Shown one piece after another: positions 46,845-59,464 of a stretch of 64,000 bases of DNA. Below the pieces are notes generated by a model. That model saw nothing but the letters and a program-made list of their open reading frames with translations. It was not told the DNA's origin and made no database searches. How positions within the stretch are numbered: position 1 is the stretch's first letter; every line of letters begins with the position of its first letter. This DNA is from Misgurnus anguillicaudatus (Eukaryota; Chordata; Actinopteri; Cypriniformes; Cobitidae), in the NCBI RefSeq assembly GCF_027580225.2, contig NC_073351.2, forward strand, positions 10,024,501 to 10,088,500. The letters are read 5' to 3'. A program made the position numbers and the translations under genes.

Positions 46845-48406
46845 TTCACAGAATGTTCTTTACATTATGTAGAAGGGGTTTATGTAGAAAACAGTAAATC
46901 AAAAAAAAAAAGACTTTAGCAGATAGGGTCACAAATCTGTTGGATTTACAGTCCCTCTCATTAATAATCACATCCCATAGTTTTGTTGCCCTGCTTGATA
47001 AATCAGAGAGCAGTCTGCAGAACTTCCTGTGAGGAGTTGATCCGTCTGTACAGGAGGAGTCAGCAACATGTTATCACACATCCAAAACTGAAACCCCTTT
47101 TCATTTGAAACTCATTTGATGTGGTTGTTATATTTAACATTCCTGAAAAATGTGAAATTGAAACCAAAGGTGTGTGTGGTGCAGCCTTTGCTAGTGAGAA
47201 ATGTTTTTCAATATTGAAAATTGAATCAAAGGGTAGGAAAGGAGTAGGAGAGGGAATAAATGAGTTGTTATTGGATAAGAAGAGAAGAGTGTTATTTCTC
47301 TACACAGCGACCTGTAGAGGAATAGATAGATGGTGACAGGCATCCAGTTGGTTTGCATTATAGGTGCATTACATCCATACATGTCTCTCTCCTCTCTTTT
47401 TCTCTCTTTAAGTGCAGGTGACAACTAATAATACTCATTATAGATTAGATAGAAACTCTTTCTAAATTTTAATATCACTGTCATCCTGCGCCTCAAACCT
47501 AGAACAAGCAAGGATATTTTCTCTCCGGAAAGGTTCAAAATTGTTGCCGCCGGAGGGGTGCTTTTTTCCCTCCTGTGTATTTTTTTAATATCCTCTTCAG
47601 ACATGAAGTCTCCTCCTTGGCTTTTTTCTTTTAAATAACCCCTGTCATCTACCCTGTGGGGGCTACTTTGGAATCCTACTTCAATATAAGTTCTGTACCT
47701 AAACGCACTAATGTGCTCCTGGCCTGTATGTGTGTTAAAATGGATTTTGGGCCCTGGGGGTGGAGGTTGAGGGGGGAGCAGGCAGAAATATGGGATCGGG
47801 GTGGGAACGAAGCTTTGTTTGTTGCCCTCTTCACATACCGATGCAAAATTGAACACTAATAAAATAAGGGCCAGATGTGCCTCGCTGGCTCGGACTTCAA
47901 TTGCTGGCGACCCTGGGTGGAGCTCTGGTCATGTGCCATTAGGAGGTGGACGGGCTCTCTGGGGCTTGTTATCTCTGAAACATGGGTTGCGTGGATGCCA
48001 GGCCTGGCCCGATAACCACATCCAGAACATCTTTCCTTTGCACTTTCTTCTCTTGGTCTCCTTCTCCATCTTTTCATTTCCTTATCTGAAAGTTACTCAC
48101 GGCATGCCGTACCTATTCGGTCAGACAGCTTGAAAGCTAGGTCTTAACTGTGTGTGCGTGTTGTTGGTTGATTTTAAATGGATGAGACAAGACCTTGCTA
48201 TTTTGTGAAATCATTGACTTCTGACCTGGGGCCTTAAGAGCTGACAAAATGACAATGTTCATTAAATTCATCAGCCAAACAGCATTCCTCCAAACTTGGT
48301 GATATTTTTAATCATTAAAATATGGGCAAAAATAACGCAGGTAGACAATCAGCAAGTCAAACACACTTTATATATTATTATACATAAGTCAAGTATTTGT
48401 GAGTGT
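46845..48406. other. Non-coding stretch, no gene seen
   Basis: A less repetitive region. The minus-strand reading at 47425-47856 (143 aa) is the longest there, but it starts without ATG and has no recognisable domain. No transposon ends. Confidence 0.4.
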
Positions 48407-48516
48407 TTCTGTGGCTCATTGGGTAGAGCAGTGCATTAACAACGCAAAAGTTATGGGTTTTATCCAAAGTGACTCAACGTCTTTGCTAGATGCATTGATG
48501 TAATGTGATGTAAGGT
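48407..48516 (+). mobile_element. Truncated tRNA-derived SINE
   Basis: GTGGCTCATTGGGTAGAGCA resembles a tRNA head and A box. GCATTAACAACGC corresponds to an anticodon arm, TTATGGGTTTTATCC to a degenerate B box, and CCAAAGTGACTCAACG to the start of the SINE tail. The head and tail match the cyprinid SINE seen on the minus strand at 13.2 kb. Confidence 0.7.
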
Positions 48517-48744
48517 TAGACTGGTTAGTTTTGCTGGTTTTAAAGCTGGACAGGCTTGGAAACCAACTACACCAGCATAGACCATCTATAACAAGCACAG
48601 ACCAGCAAACCAAATCAGGCTGGTTTGTTCAGCGTTTTATTCAAAGGGAAATTCACTTCTGACCTCTGACATCAACAAGGATTTTTTGTCCACACAACTG
48701 CCGCTCACTGGGTTTTTCTCTTTTTCAGATCATTCTCTGTTAAC

Positions 48745-48995
48745 CCTAGAGTTGTACTTGAAAATCCCAAAAGATCAACAGTTTTTGAAATACTCAGTCT
48801 GGCACCAACAACCATGCCACGTTTAAAGTCACTTAAATCCCTTTTTTTCCTCATTCTGACGCCCAGCAAGCCATCTTCACCACATCTATATGCTTAAATG
48901 CATTGAGTTGCTGCCATGTGATTGGCTGACAAGCAATTTGTGCTAACAAGAAATTTAACAGGTGTGCCTAATAAAGTGGCCAGTGAGTGTGTTAT
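48745..48995 (+). repeat. Widespread vertebrate repeat ending CTAATAAAGTGGCC
   Basis: GGCACCAACAACCATGCCACG, GTTTAAAGTCACTTAAATC, TGCATTGAGTTGCTGCCATG and the end CTAATAAAGTGGCCAGTGAG are words I recognise from a repeat common to fish and other vertebrates. I cannot assign its class with confidence. Confidence 0.65.
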
Positions 48996-48999
48996 GAGG

Positions 49000-51370
49000 T
49001 CTGGTCCTCCTCTGGTTCTAATTAATGAACGGTTTTACATCTGTTTTGTTTTTGAATAAGAAAACAACGCAAATGCTATAAAATGACCCATAATTCCTAC
49101 AAAGACGCTCATTTAAAAGGCCCCGTTGGCATTTCAAATGTCTTTCTTTTTGAGTCATTGCATGTGGGTGTGTTGTGGGTGTGCAGTCGACACACAAGTC
49201 AAGTGTGGATAGCGCAGATACCAGCGGTGTATGACTTCAGTCACATGCATGTGTATACGTGTGATAACTCAAGTGCCTCTCTTTTCGTCCCAGCGTTGTG
49301 GGGTCCATCAACAATTGCCTGAAGAAGAGTGCATTGTGGGAATGCTTTAAAAATAGTGACCAGCAGTGATCTGCAGAGATAAGCTATCTGCGTTTTACTC
49401 TGCCGGCGAGCCCATGTTCCCCATTAGACCTGAGTCTTTAATCAGGCCTACCACAATCACCCAGATTTTCCTGGCTAGAACGACTCTATCTTTCTTTTCT
49501 GTGATTTCATCCCAGCAAATTACCCCTTGTCTATTTGTAGACATCTGCGTAATGTTCCTGTCTCATGCGAGTGTGCTTTCTGTGACAGGGGGAGTGTGCT
49601 TAATAATGGTCAATGTAAACAACCTGATTTACGAACAGTGTGACATAGGAAGACCTAAAGGCAGCAAATATATGCAGGGTAGTCGGATTAATTTTGTCAT
49701 ATTTCAAGTTTTATTTTGTTGGAGTTAAATCAATAACTGTTGTATGAGCTGGATGGCAGCACTTGGACTTCATTATGACAACTTGTAGGAACCCAAGGCT
49801 ATGCCGTGGGGTACGCCATTAGCGATTCAGTCCTATTAGACAAACCGATGTGCTGTCATGTTTGTAAACAGTTGCTTATGAAGCAATAACATAAAGTAAG
49901 AAGGTTCTGCATGATAACCAGGTGGAGTCAGATGACCTGACCAGTCATAAAACAGATAGTATGTGCCCCCATTGCTATTCAGTTTTGTCAGACAATCAAA
50001 CAGAGTAGAGTTAAACCAGTTGCATGTTATGTAATTTTAAATAGTCCTTTGCAATTGTTGCTTGTATTCACACTGTACAAACATGATCCCAGCTAAAAAC
50101 CATGTCATACTTGTAGGATCTCACTTGTTATACTGTACAATATTAAAGGCCTTAAAACAAACACATACAAGAAGAATCATCCAGAGTTTTACTTCATAGC
50201 TACATTGCAGGACTGCATCCCAAATCTTCTGATACTTATTAGAGGTAAAATTTGATTGTAATAGTCATGATCACAATTTCACCCATTCTCTGAACCTGAA
50301 AAAAAAAACAGTTGTGTAACCATGTTATGTCATTACAGCAAGAACATTTCACAACTAAATGCTATTTATCTCTTAGGGTTGATTTTTCAATAGTAATATT
50401 CCAGGAATCTTGAGGTTAAGTGGTGCATAATAAAATAAAAATAATAAAATCCCATGTGCTTTTCTGTCTACCTAAACTGTGTCTAGTGTGTTGTGAATGT
50501 TACGTGATTGATGTTCTGACTGGCTTTGGGACGATATTCCTCTGCCCAGTAATTGTTGTAATTATAGAGTCAGTTTTTTTCATGCACGACCTTTAAAAAT
50601 GTCTAAAATATCCGATGGATATTCCTCTGCTGACATCAGTTTATTTGGTTCCACATCAGACATTTGTAAACCGTGTACTGGGCTAAGTGCATGCCAGATT
50701 TAAGGATTGTGTATGAAGAGTTTGAGAGGGTTTTGGATTGTGTGTTTGTTAAAAATGAAACTATCCTGCAGTGTTTGAGTACGTGTTAGCTTTTAGGCAT
50801 GTGTGTGACTGCCTGTGGGTTGAGAGTGCAATGTTGGAATCCTCCATACCCCCTGCTGTAGCCGGAACATCTGCCCGCTCGGCGCAACCAATCAGAGCCA
50901 AGAGCTCAAGGCCGTGACGAATCAGGCTGCTTGGTGATCTTTTCATGGAATCCTGGGGTGGAGCTGGAACAAAGGCCGCCATCGCCCCCCATTTCCCACT
51001 CCTCCCCACACCCTTCCGGCTTTGATATCTTAGACCCCGACACAGGGAAATCACCTCCCCCTCGATCCATAATCCCATGGATCATGACAGAAAAATGACG
51101 GATTCAGAGTCCCTAGTCAGACCGCACATATGAAAGCTTGTCTGTTTCACTCATCCAGGATTCTCCTGTCCATCCCTCAAAGCCTTTGCCATTGCATTTT
51201 AGGTATGAATTTACGGATAATTCTGTGCTTCCCTCTCTAACCTGCTGAAAAATTTAAAATGGTATGAAATTTTGTTCTTTGGTTTTTAGCTGATCCAAAC
51301 TGGATATGACCTTGTCTACTAGTCACTGGTCTATCGATCAGCCATTATGTTCCAAAAAACATAGGATGGT
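49000..51370. other. Non-coding stretch, no gene seen
   Basis: Low in recognisable repeats. A 317-nt minus reading at 50761-51078 and a plus reading at 49366-49728 carry no domain and start without ATG context. Conserved regulatory DNA is possible but not shown. Confidence 0.4.
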
Positions 51371-51545
51371 TTTAGAGAGGTTTTAGCCAGTTCTTTAGCT
51401 GGACTCCAGGCTGGGAGACCAGCTGACCCACCAGTTAAAACCAGCTGACCCACCAGCTTGGCAAGGCTGCAAGACCAGCTTGATTATCTTAACCAGGTTT
51501 GCAAGGCTGTGAGGACCATTTAAACCAGCCAGCCTTGTAGGTTGT
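51371..51545. repeat. Degenerate ACCAGCTGACCCACCAGC repeat
   Basis: Recurrent CCAGCTGACCCACCAG, AGACCAGCTTG and GCAAGGCTG words in a block. Related degenerate words occur at 39079-39175 and 48520-48620. Confidence 0.6.
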
Positions 51546-52850
51546 ACCCATTCAATAAAATTGTGTTTTTCCACAAGAATAACTTGCATATGACTTCTTT
51601 CAATCTTTAGAAACGTGTAGCTTGATAGACAAAAGTAGCAGCCAAAGTTTTAAAGTAGCTTCCTCAACACTGGATTACAGATCTATCTGTTATCCCCCAC
51701 AATACCATCATCACTATCCTACCTGGAACCAAGAGTGATGACAACTGAGATTAACCTCAACAGTGCAACAGTCTTCCCTCTGGCAAATTGTGAATTTGAT
51801 ATCTCAATATAGTTGATAGATAAAGAGTCCAGGGGATACATGAAAGAGGGTCCCATTACATCCTAAAGACTCAGACAAATGGATAAAGAAAAGACTGTAC
51901 AACAAAGAGTTTATAATCTGACCATGCAAAAAACTGAATGACAATGGCATATGCCCTTATAGACATCAAACAAATAAAAACAAGAGAGAGAGAGAGACGA
52001 GCAGGCAGACAGGAGACAGCTCACAGAGACTCTCTCCTCGGGCCTGTCCACGGTAATGAACTAATGACACGCTTCTCCATCCACATCTGAGGAGCTGGCA
52101 ACCGAGTAAAGAGAGAGAGTATTTGGACTGTAGTGAAATCCTCAAGGTAATTATTTGATGGTGTAATGGGTGGTGGAGATATGAGGCAGAGGGTACGACT
52201 GAGAACATGCTATGATTCCCATGGTAGACGCCCACAGAGGGATATGAGCTTGAGAGGAACTACTGTTATACTAAAACATGTAACCATGTCCTCTCCACTG
52301 AGGAGCCAAGCTTTGGAGATGTCTGTACTCCATTTTTTGTTTTCATTTTTTTAGTCATGCAAACGGAAATTTCAACAATTTCAACATGTTTTTTTGTTAT
52401 GTTTCTTCAACTTTTGGCACTTTGGAGATTTTTAGCTTTTGCAACAGACCTTTTTGCAACAGATCTCACTAGTTTAATGTGTTTAACAAAATGTTAACTT
52501 TTTTGTTTTACTTTAAAGTCACAATGAAATTACAATGAAAAACTGTAATTTGTTTTGTAATATTAAGTTTTTTTGACAAATTACTTAGCTGTGAGCAATG
52601 GGCTGTTTCTCTATGTCAAAGATACTTCCTTGGCAGGACTGGTCTTTCCAAGTCACTTTCTTAAGAGGCTAGGTGAGGCTCGTCTTTAGAATTTGGAGAA
52701 CATGTAAATGGAACATGCTAGCAAGTGCATGTCATTGCATCATTATGTCAGTAAAAAAGTGTGCTTTCGGCGCTGCACACCTAGGATTGTGGGTGATTTG
52801 AGAGCGCGAAGAGCGTGAGGGATACACATATGCATCCTTTCCTGCATATG
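51546..52850. other. Non-coding stretch, no gene seen
   Basis: Plain sequence. 52512-52565 (TTTAAAGTCACAATGAAATT, CTGTAATTTGTTTTG) matches the left end of the TTAA element at 62.6 kb, without its remainder. Confidence 0.45.
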
Positions 52851-53573
52851 GGATATTTTAGAAAATGTTTTAGATCTTTCAGTTAATTAATGTGAAGTTA
52901 CGGGGTCCGCGACCTTCAAGTCCAAAAAATGTGCGTTCATCCTTCACAAAATAAATCCAAATGGCTCCAGGATGATAAACAAATGTCTTCTGAGGGAAAT
53001 CCGCGTGGTGTTGTTGTAGAAATATCCATATTTAAACTTTATTAACGAAAATAACTAGCTTCCAGTAGTGCCGCCATCTTAGACTCCTCTGTATTCAGGA
53101 GAGAGTATCAGCGTAGTGTACACACTTTTCTTAGTGACGTATGACAAATTCGGAGGGCGGGGGCACAGAGCAGCAGCAGAGTAACCTCCGTAAGTTCCGT
53201 AAAGCTCCGATCTTGAATGCGGACGTGACTAAGATGGCGGCACTACCGGAAGGTAGTTATTTTCGTTTATAAAGTTTTAAATATGGATATTTCTACAACA
53301 ACACGCCGCGGATTACCCTCAGAAGACATTTGTTTATCATCCTGGAGCCGTTTGGATTTATTTTGTGAAGCATGGATGCACATTTTTTGGACAAGAAGGT
53401 CGTGGACCCCGTAACTTCACATTCAATTAACTGAAAGATCTAAAACATTTTCTAAAATATCCAAAAATGTGTTTGTCTGAAAAACGATGGACATATGCAA
53501 CTCGGACCGCTTGGGGGTGAGTAAATCATGGGTTTAATATCATTTTTGGCCGAACTATCCCTTTAACTTCCGC
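52851..53573. mobile_element. Foldback element with 240-bp arms, one terminus missing
   Basis: The left arm 52851-53094 and right arm 53227-53462 are inverted (GGATATTTTAGAAAATGTTT; GTTACGGGGTCCGCGACC; CCGCCATCTTAGAC). The arms differ by scattered substitutions. The right side goes on another 110 bases to a terminal TTGGCCGAACTATCCCTTTAA; the left has no such terminus. The spacer contains GTTCCGTAAAGCTCC. Confidence 0.8.
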
Positions 53574-54590
53574 GTTTGACTCAAGGCTGCTCTTCAGTTT
53601 CCAGTACGGGAGATTTAAAGCTTAGTGACAGCAGAATCGCTAAAATGTGCTGGTTGTTTGCTGGACTTACCTAAATTTACAACCTGTGATGTGTGAAGAA
53701 TTGTCCAGATGTGCAAACTGGAGAAAGGTTGCAAGTTTTATGTGTCGTCTTATCTCTGTAATCATTATGATATGTTCAGCTACTCTGTACTGTACTAGCA
53801 GAGCTGACGTTGTGCTGTTTTTTATGATTCGTCCAGCAGGCTAATCACGTAAGTAATATATTAATGTCTTTTTAATGTTGTCCTAAAGTGTCAAGAAAAA
53901 TAAGAGATGCAAATGAGATGTCACTGTTACTGCTATATGAGGATAAAGCAAGACAAACTGCAGCACCACTGATGGCTTAAATGTGACGTTCAGAGTACTG
54001 CTCTGAGTTTTTACTGTTTATTTTTGTTATATTCCCGTCGATTGTCAAAACATTTTTACTTGGTTATTTTTGAGTTAGTATCTTGAAACATTGGATGTAA
54101 AGAACAAAGCAAAAAGGACTATGTTAAAGTCTTTTTTTTCAATTATTCGTTTATCTCTGTTGCTGTTTGTTTGTTTATTTTAATACCCTGTGTATTTAGT
54201 TTGTTGTGTGTGTCTTTTTTCTCTGAACTTATTCTTGTTGTCATTGATATTAATTTTCTATTTGACTTTTGCATTTGTTATTAATAAAGCATACATAAAT
54301 ACGCAAAATACCAGTTTTTCCTGTTCTAACATTTAGTTTACCCACAAATGTTATCTTTGCTAGAACTGATGATAACAATTATAACATTTTCAGAAGTATA
54401 TCAACAACAGTGGTGGCTAGAGGTTCTGTCCTCTCGTCTTTAAAAATATACTTTCATATGTTTAAATGTCATTATGGTATTAAGTGTTGAGTATAAGTTA
54501 TTTCTATATAAAGTAAACAAGCATCAACAGAATTAGCTGTCTTATTTTGGATGTTTTGGCAACAAATGTTCCTGAATTTCATAGCGCTCT
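53574..54590. other. Non-coding stretch, no gene seen
   Basis: AT-rich, no exons and no element ends. Confidence 0.45.
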
Positions 54591-54805
54591 ACGACTAGCG
54601 GAAGTAGTCTAGCATCCCGAGATTTTACCGGAAGTACGTCAAGCGCCGGCGTGCATAGAGTCCATTAGCAACTTCAAACGATCCAATCAGTTCTCAATGG
54701 ACAAATTCAAGTCCAGCCCAGCATTATTTCATTTCAGACGCTGTTTCACTCGGATATACGTCACCACCAGGAAATTAGACAATCGCTATGGCGACTTTAA
54801 CTTAA
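54591..54805. repeat. Right-end fragment of the TTAA element family seen at 62.6 kb
   Basis: CATTTCAGACGCTGTTTCACTC, ACGTCACCACCAGGAAATTAG and GACAATCGCTATGGCGACTTTAA match the right part of 62588-62918. The left remainder (CGGAAGTACGTCAAGCGCCGG) is not in that copy. Confidence 0.65.
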
Positions 54806-55010
54806 TAAATTAAGTAAAAAAACAACTTGTTTTATAAGTTATGTCAACATCCAGCACAGATATAATGTTCATGAGTTACAGGCCAATATTGTAATTTTTT
54901 GTAATTTATAGATTTCATATTGAATGCATTAGACAGGTATAAAACAATAATTAAATGACATAAACAGCAGCTAAAATAATTTATGAAGTGATGGTGAACT
55001 TTCCAAGACA

Positions 55011-55169
55011 CACTGTAAAAAATGCAGCATGAAGTTATAACAAGTTGATTTAACCTACTAAGTTCTGACTTGTAATAAGTTGACATAACTTATAAAAACA
55101 AGTTGAAATTGTTTTTCTTAAGTTGAAGTAACATAAAATATATGTTGCTTTGACAACATTTTTACAGTG
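55011..55169. mobile_element. CACTGTAAAAA MITE, copy
   Basis: The ends CACTGTAAAAAATGCAGC and ATTTTTACAGTG are inverted. The interior carries ACAAGTTGATTTAAC and AAGTTGACATAACTTATAAA blocks also seen at 16.0, 55.3 and 61.8 kb. Confidence 0.82.
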
Positions 55170-55298
55170 CAGTTTTAATGTGAAAGGAAGAAGCTGTTAT
55201 TTTAATAAAAAACAACCCATGTGACGTAAAAAAGAAACACCCATCTATTTTTGGGAGGGCAGCAGTGTCTACCCTGATTCACTTTCACTGGCACATTT

Positions 55299-55459
55299 CA
55301 CTGTAAAGAAAATGTGGTCGAGTCAATTCAACTTACTTTTTTATGTTTTGACTTGTGATAAGTTGACATAACTTAGAAAAACATGTTGAAATTATTTAAC
55401 GGTATTTGTTAAGTGAAAGTAACAAAAATGTTTGTTGATATGATGTAATTTTTACAGGG
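55299..55459. mobile_element. CACTGTAAAAA MITE, diverged copy
   Basis: CACTGTAAAGAAAATG at the left, AATTTTTACAGGG at the right, and interior AAGTTGACATAACTTAGAAA. It lies 130 bases from the previous copy. Confidence 0.7.
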
Positions 55460-56929
55460 TTAGTTGAAGACATGTTTGTCAGTGGTCCAGTTTTAGTTTA
55501 GAGTAAATATTGAAATCCTGAATATAAATATATTTAATAAACCAAGAAAAATCCATTTTATTTGATTGTAGATTTTTGGTGCAGCTGTAACATTTTGATG
55601 CTAACTCTGTGGTTAATTTTTTCTTCCATTAGAAAAAATCTAGCACGAGGGTGGATCGTGACAACATTTTAAGCTTAAAGTAAATGATCAACAGGTGTGA
55701 CTTAATGGGACTGCCAAAATTCACATATGGGAATACCAGAGTTTTTGACAAACGCATTTATCCTTAATTACAAATGAATTTAAGTTCAAGTCCAAAAATC
55801 TAAGCGACGTGTGACTCTCTTTGAATGGGTGCGAAGCTTTTGCCAAAAGCTCCACAAACACATTTGTTCGCAAACACATTTGTTCACAAACACCCACACA
55901 AATTGGTTGTCGAACAACATCATGACAGCAATCATAGAGTCGATTTAGAAATGGATGAGGTAATGTGTTGCTCTGACACAGCGCAAGTCTCGATTTTACA
56001 ACAGCCTCATTCATACAAGCCGTTCCTTTGGATAAAACCGCTCTTTGTTTCCATGTGCACACACGCACACTTCTTTCGATACTAATGACGCTAATGCCTA
56101 ATGCTAGTTTAAAGGTTAGCGTGCTAACGTCTGACACTAGATTTAGCCAGTGAGGTAAAGCTATGCTAATGGCTGTAATAGTCGATCCCTGAGGCGTTTG
56201 CTTTGAGGCAGTTTGTTATACATGGTGTTGATTTGATCTCGATTAGCCTGTCAGTGTGTAAGCATCGAGGGCAGACGCATTCGGATGATGGCAGTGGAAA
56301 AACGGCCATCACCGAATGGCACGTTCACCCTGCTGTCAGGTCCAGTGCAGCTTGGGTAAACAGGTGCCTAATGGGGCTCAATCTGAACTAGCGTGCTCAT
56401 CATTAGTCTTCAACTCCGCTCATTAGCCAATCTCCTGCTCCTTTCATCTGCCGTTACTTGTCAGCTCCAATTTAGCTAATTGGACTTTCTGGTGAAGAGG
56501 CATTGACCCTCCACCCTTTAACCCCACCAACCCTCTCCAGGCACCCCGCGCTGGCCTCACTCTGGCCCTGACGCCAGGCCTTAGCATGAGCACACATATC
56601 TAAGAACGATGGATCACAGACAAGTCTTTCTCTTCCATATTCTATATTCCCAATGAATGAGCATCTTTCAGACTCATACGACGTTTTAAAAGCCACAGGA
56701 AGTAGATTGCTGTTCAGTGATACATTAATGTTTTTTATTACTCTATTCATGTTTAAAATTACTAGCATGACTTTTTATAATCTAGACTGGTTTATGCTGT
56801 TCAGTGCTGGTGCAAAACTTGGTTTAGATTGTTGACCAGACTGGCCTTTCTGGTTAGTATAGACAAAATACCAAATAAGATGCCGTCATACTAGCAGCAA
56901 ATGTTGAAGACTAGCATCTGAAAAGCCAT
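55460..56929. other. Non-coding stretch, no gene seen
   Basis: 56.0-56.6 kb is less AT-rich and low in repeats, including CTAATGACGCTAATGCCTAATG and CCAATTTAGCTAATTGG. The overlapping readings at 55721-56137 and 55825-56085 on opposite strands show no domain. Confidence 0.4.
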
Positions 56930-57660
56930 TTTCACACAGACTTTACAGAAAATACACAGGAATGCACCAGGGATTTGTCCGGGATCGTTTGATTTTTGGT
57001 TCATTCACACTAACAATGATTTGCCGGAATCTGTGTGTGGGTTTACACAGATACTGTAAAGATTCCGGAAAGACATGTAACGTGTTTAAAGATCTGCACT
57101 TGTTTTTTTTTTCTCTGCAGCATCTGAAGTTTGCTTATTATGCATTATTATGCATTTTTCTTTATGATAAGAATATAAAGGAGCGCACGACATGCCGTTC
57201 TAGTATGCTAGTGAATGATCTCAGCCTCAGAGTGGATATTTGACAAGCTCCCTTCTGTCCAGTTTGCAGACATTTCTCATCGTGATTGTTAATGTGCATT
57301 TACAAACCCAGTTTTGAAGAGCTGAACGCTATATCTTGTTGCGATGACGAGTTTGCATTTTTGTTTATTATAAGCACATATAAGTGTGTGACGCGCTATT
57401 CTTTTATGCTGCTAAATAATCTTCACTTCAGAGTGAGTGACGAGCTCCCTGATATCTGCTGTAGTCCAGTTTGTAAATGTAAATCCCTTTTTTTAAAGAG
57501 CTGAACCATAACTTCATGTTGCCATGACGCGCGTCCTCACTAGGGCATGCACATTACGACATTGTTTCTTTTCACACTGAGGGCTTTCCGGGTATCTTAC
57601 AGCAATGTTACTAGGTCCTCTTTACGGGAATAATCCCAGAACATTTACTGGATGTGTTTG
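56930..57660. repeat. Repeat block with a diverged internal direct duplication
   Basis: About 57130-57325 and 57345-57505 share, in the same order, TTTATTATAAG-like, GTGA-x-GACAAGCTCCCT/GACGAGCTCCCT, GTCCAGTTTG and AAGAGCTGAAC. That indicates a direct duplication of about 180 bp. The block is bordered by ATTTTCACACAG and GTTTGCGTTCACACC. Confidence 0.6.
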
Positions 57661-57667
57661 CGTTCAC

Positions 57668-58180
57668 ACCATAGACCGTAAAAAAAATATGGACGTAGTG
57701 TCCGTGACGTCACCCATTGGTTTGTGAAGATCGCTTTTGAAGCTTAAAGTAGGCGTTGCCTGCCGTCGCCATCTTGGCCGCGCATCCCCGCGAATTACCC
57801 GCGGAAAACCGAAAATGGGTAAAGAGGCGGGACATGGGTGAAGCTGAGGTGAAACCACGCCCGCCTAGCGCGAGTCTAGTGACAGCAGTGGCTGTTCAAC
57901 CGACACTCAAGCGGCCACGCCTTTAATTATGCAGAAGTTTAAGGCTTAATATAATCTAAACGGATGAGTTACAAAAAAATTCACCCCCCTCACAGTTGTC
58001 ATGAAGGGCAAAATTAGCTATATAGGCCAAAAACACTTTTTGTACCAGGCTGTAAACATATTATTTTCTAGGCCATTTTTAACATGGAGGTCTATGGGAA
58101 TTGACTCCCTTTTGGAGCCAGCCTCAAGCTGCCAGTCGATGAATTGCAGTTAAAGTCACTTCCGTGTTGGCTTCATTAGA
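57668..58180. repeat. Dispersed cyprinid repeat (ATATGGACGTAGTGTCCGTG)
   Basis: The opening ATAGACCGTAAAAAAAATATG, GGACGTAGTGTCCGTGACG, and interior GGAGGTCTATGGGAATTGAC / GAGCCAGCCTCAAGCTGCC are words I know from dispersed fish repeats. It is CG-richer than its surroundings. No exact ends. Confidence 0.6.
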
Positions 58181-58621
58181 GAGATCAGAAGGTTGCCCCT
58201 CGGTTCACACAGAAGCTTGTCTGCCAATTTTACGAGTATTTTCTGGGACCAAAGTGCTGTGTGAATACAGGTCACTAGCAATGTTGTTCTTTTCAGCAAA
58301 TGGTATCAGATGGCATTATGTTAATTTTATACTGTATATACCATGGGTCTTTAATAGGGGGTCCGGTGACCCTTGAGGGTCCATCGTGGAATTATTAAGG
58401 GTCCTCTAAATATTGTCTGAATTCAAATTTACAGGCCAATTATAAAAACAATTTGACTAAAATGAAGAGCATAACATTCCCATTATATATTCTATTAATC
58501 TATTTAGTTAAATTAAAATGTTATGTATTATGCAAAAAAATATAATTGTACTTTATTTGTAACATAACCATCATTATAAAGTATGTAAATTCATTCTTTA
58601 TTTAATACATTTACTGGGGTC

Positions 58622-59464
58622 CAGTGGCGGCCAGTGTAAGGGTTTTGTCTTGTGTTCTGTTTGTGTTGTTGTCAGGTCTTTTATTTTGATATCATGTTTT
58701 GTTTTCAGTCTTTTATTTTGTAATCTGGTCATGTCACACTTCACCTTGTACTTCCTGTTTGTTACTATAAATCTGGTTCATTGAGATGATATCACTGCGA
58801 AGTATTGCCAGCTTAACACTGCCTTACCAAGCGTTTCACTGTTATTATCCCTGTTCCATAGTTCTGTCTTGTTCCTGTCTGTTTTGTATTCCTGTTTCTA
58901 TTTTCGGATATTCTGGATTTTACCTATTGCCTGTTTATTGGATTACGTTTTTGGATTGCCCTTTTTGGATTTGTTTGCCTGCCCTTTTGGGATTTTACTT
59001 AATAAAACCTCCTTGCATTTGGATTCGTCTCTCTCTCTCTCTCTCGCTTGTGTAAGCAGCCAAAGTTACAGCCGATGACTTCTTTTTTTGAGGGCACTCG
59101 ATGCGAAGTTTGTCACAACATGTATGTAGCCCGTCATGTGTGTGGTTTGTAATTTCAAAATATAAGTATGTAGTTTATAATAAAAGAGACGCTCGTGTTT
59201 GCCACATACTCGCATAAACTCATGTGTAATCAAAGTTTACTTTTAAGGGAGTGTCTTGTGTGTATTTTGTGAACGTGAGCGTCTCTTTTATCATATACGG
59301 TTTTTGATGCATGTGCAGCAGGCACTTATTTTAACAAAACACATGATGCACATGGTTTACATGACGCAACAAACATATATTTTGAAAACACGAGCAACAC
59401 GCATGACACTCCGAACACATATTTTGAATTTGCCCCCTCGGTGAGCAGTCACAAGCCGTCCCTG
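58622..59464. mobile_element. Inner hAT element (CAGTGGCGG ends), perfect 8-bp duplication
   Basis: CAGTGGCGGCC on the left, and GCCGTCCCTG at the right (inverted CAGGGACGGC). CTGGGGTC is duplicated exactly (58614-58621, 59465-59472). The interior has inverted words GAGACGCTC / GAGCGTCTC and TTTTGAAAACACGAGC. It carries a probable solo LTR near its left end. Confidence 0.9.
58635..59070 (+). mobile_element. Probable solo LTR of a gypsy-type retrotransposon
   Basis: It begins TGTAAGGGTT and ends AAAGTTACA, giving a TGTAA..TTACA pair. An AATAAA polyadenylation word lies at 59000-59005, followed by CCTCCTTGCATTTGGATTCG, as in fish gypsy LTRs. TATAAAT stands at 58764-58770. The five bases on each side, GCCAG and GCCGA, differ at two places and may be a worn duplication. 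It sits inside the inner hAT element. Confidence 0.62.

Noticed and set aside
47425..47856. 143-aa minus reading
   Set aside because: Starts at GTG, with no splice context and no recognisable domain; proline run is low-complexity. Could be conserved non-coding DNA at most.
50761..51078. 105-aa minus reading
   Set aside because: No domain and non-ATG start; the GC content alone opens the frame.
56930..57660. CRISPR-like repeats
   Set aside because: Only two diverged long direct repeats in a eukaryotic context; no short repeat-spacer periodicity anywhere in the window.
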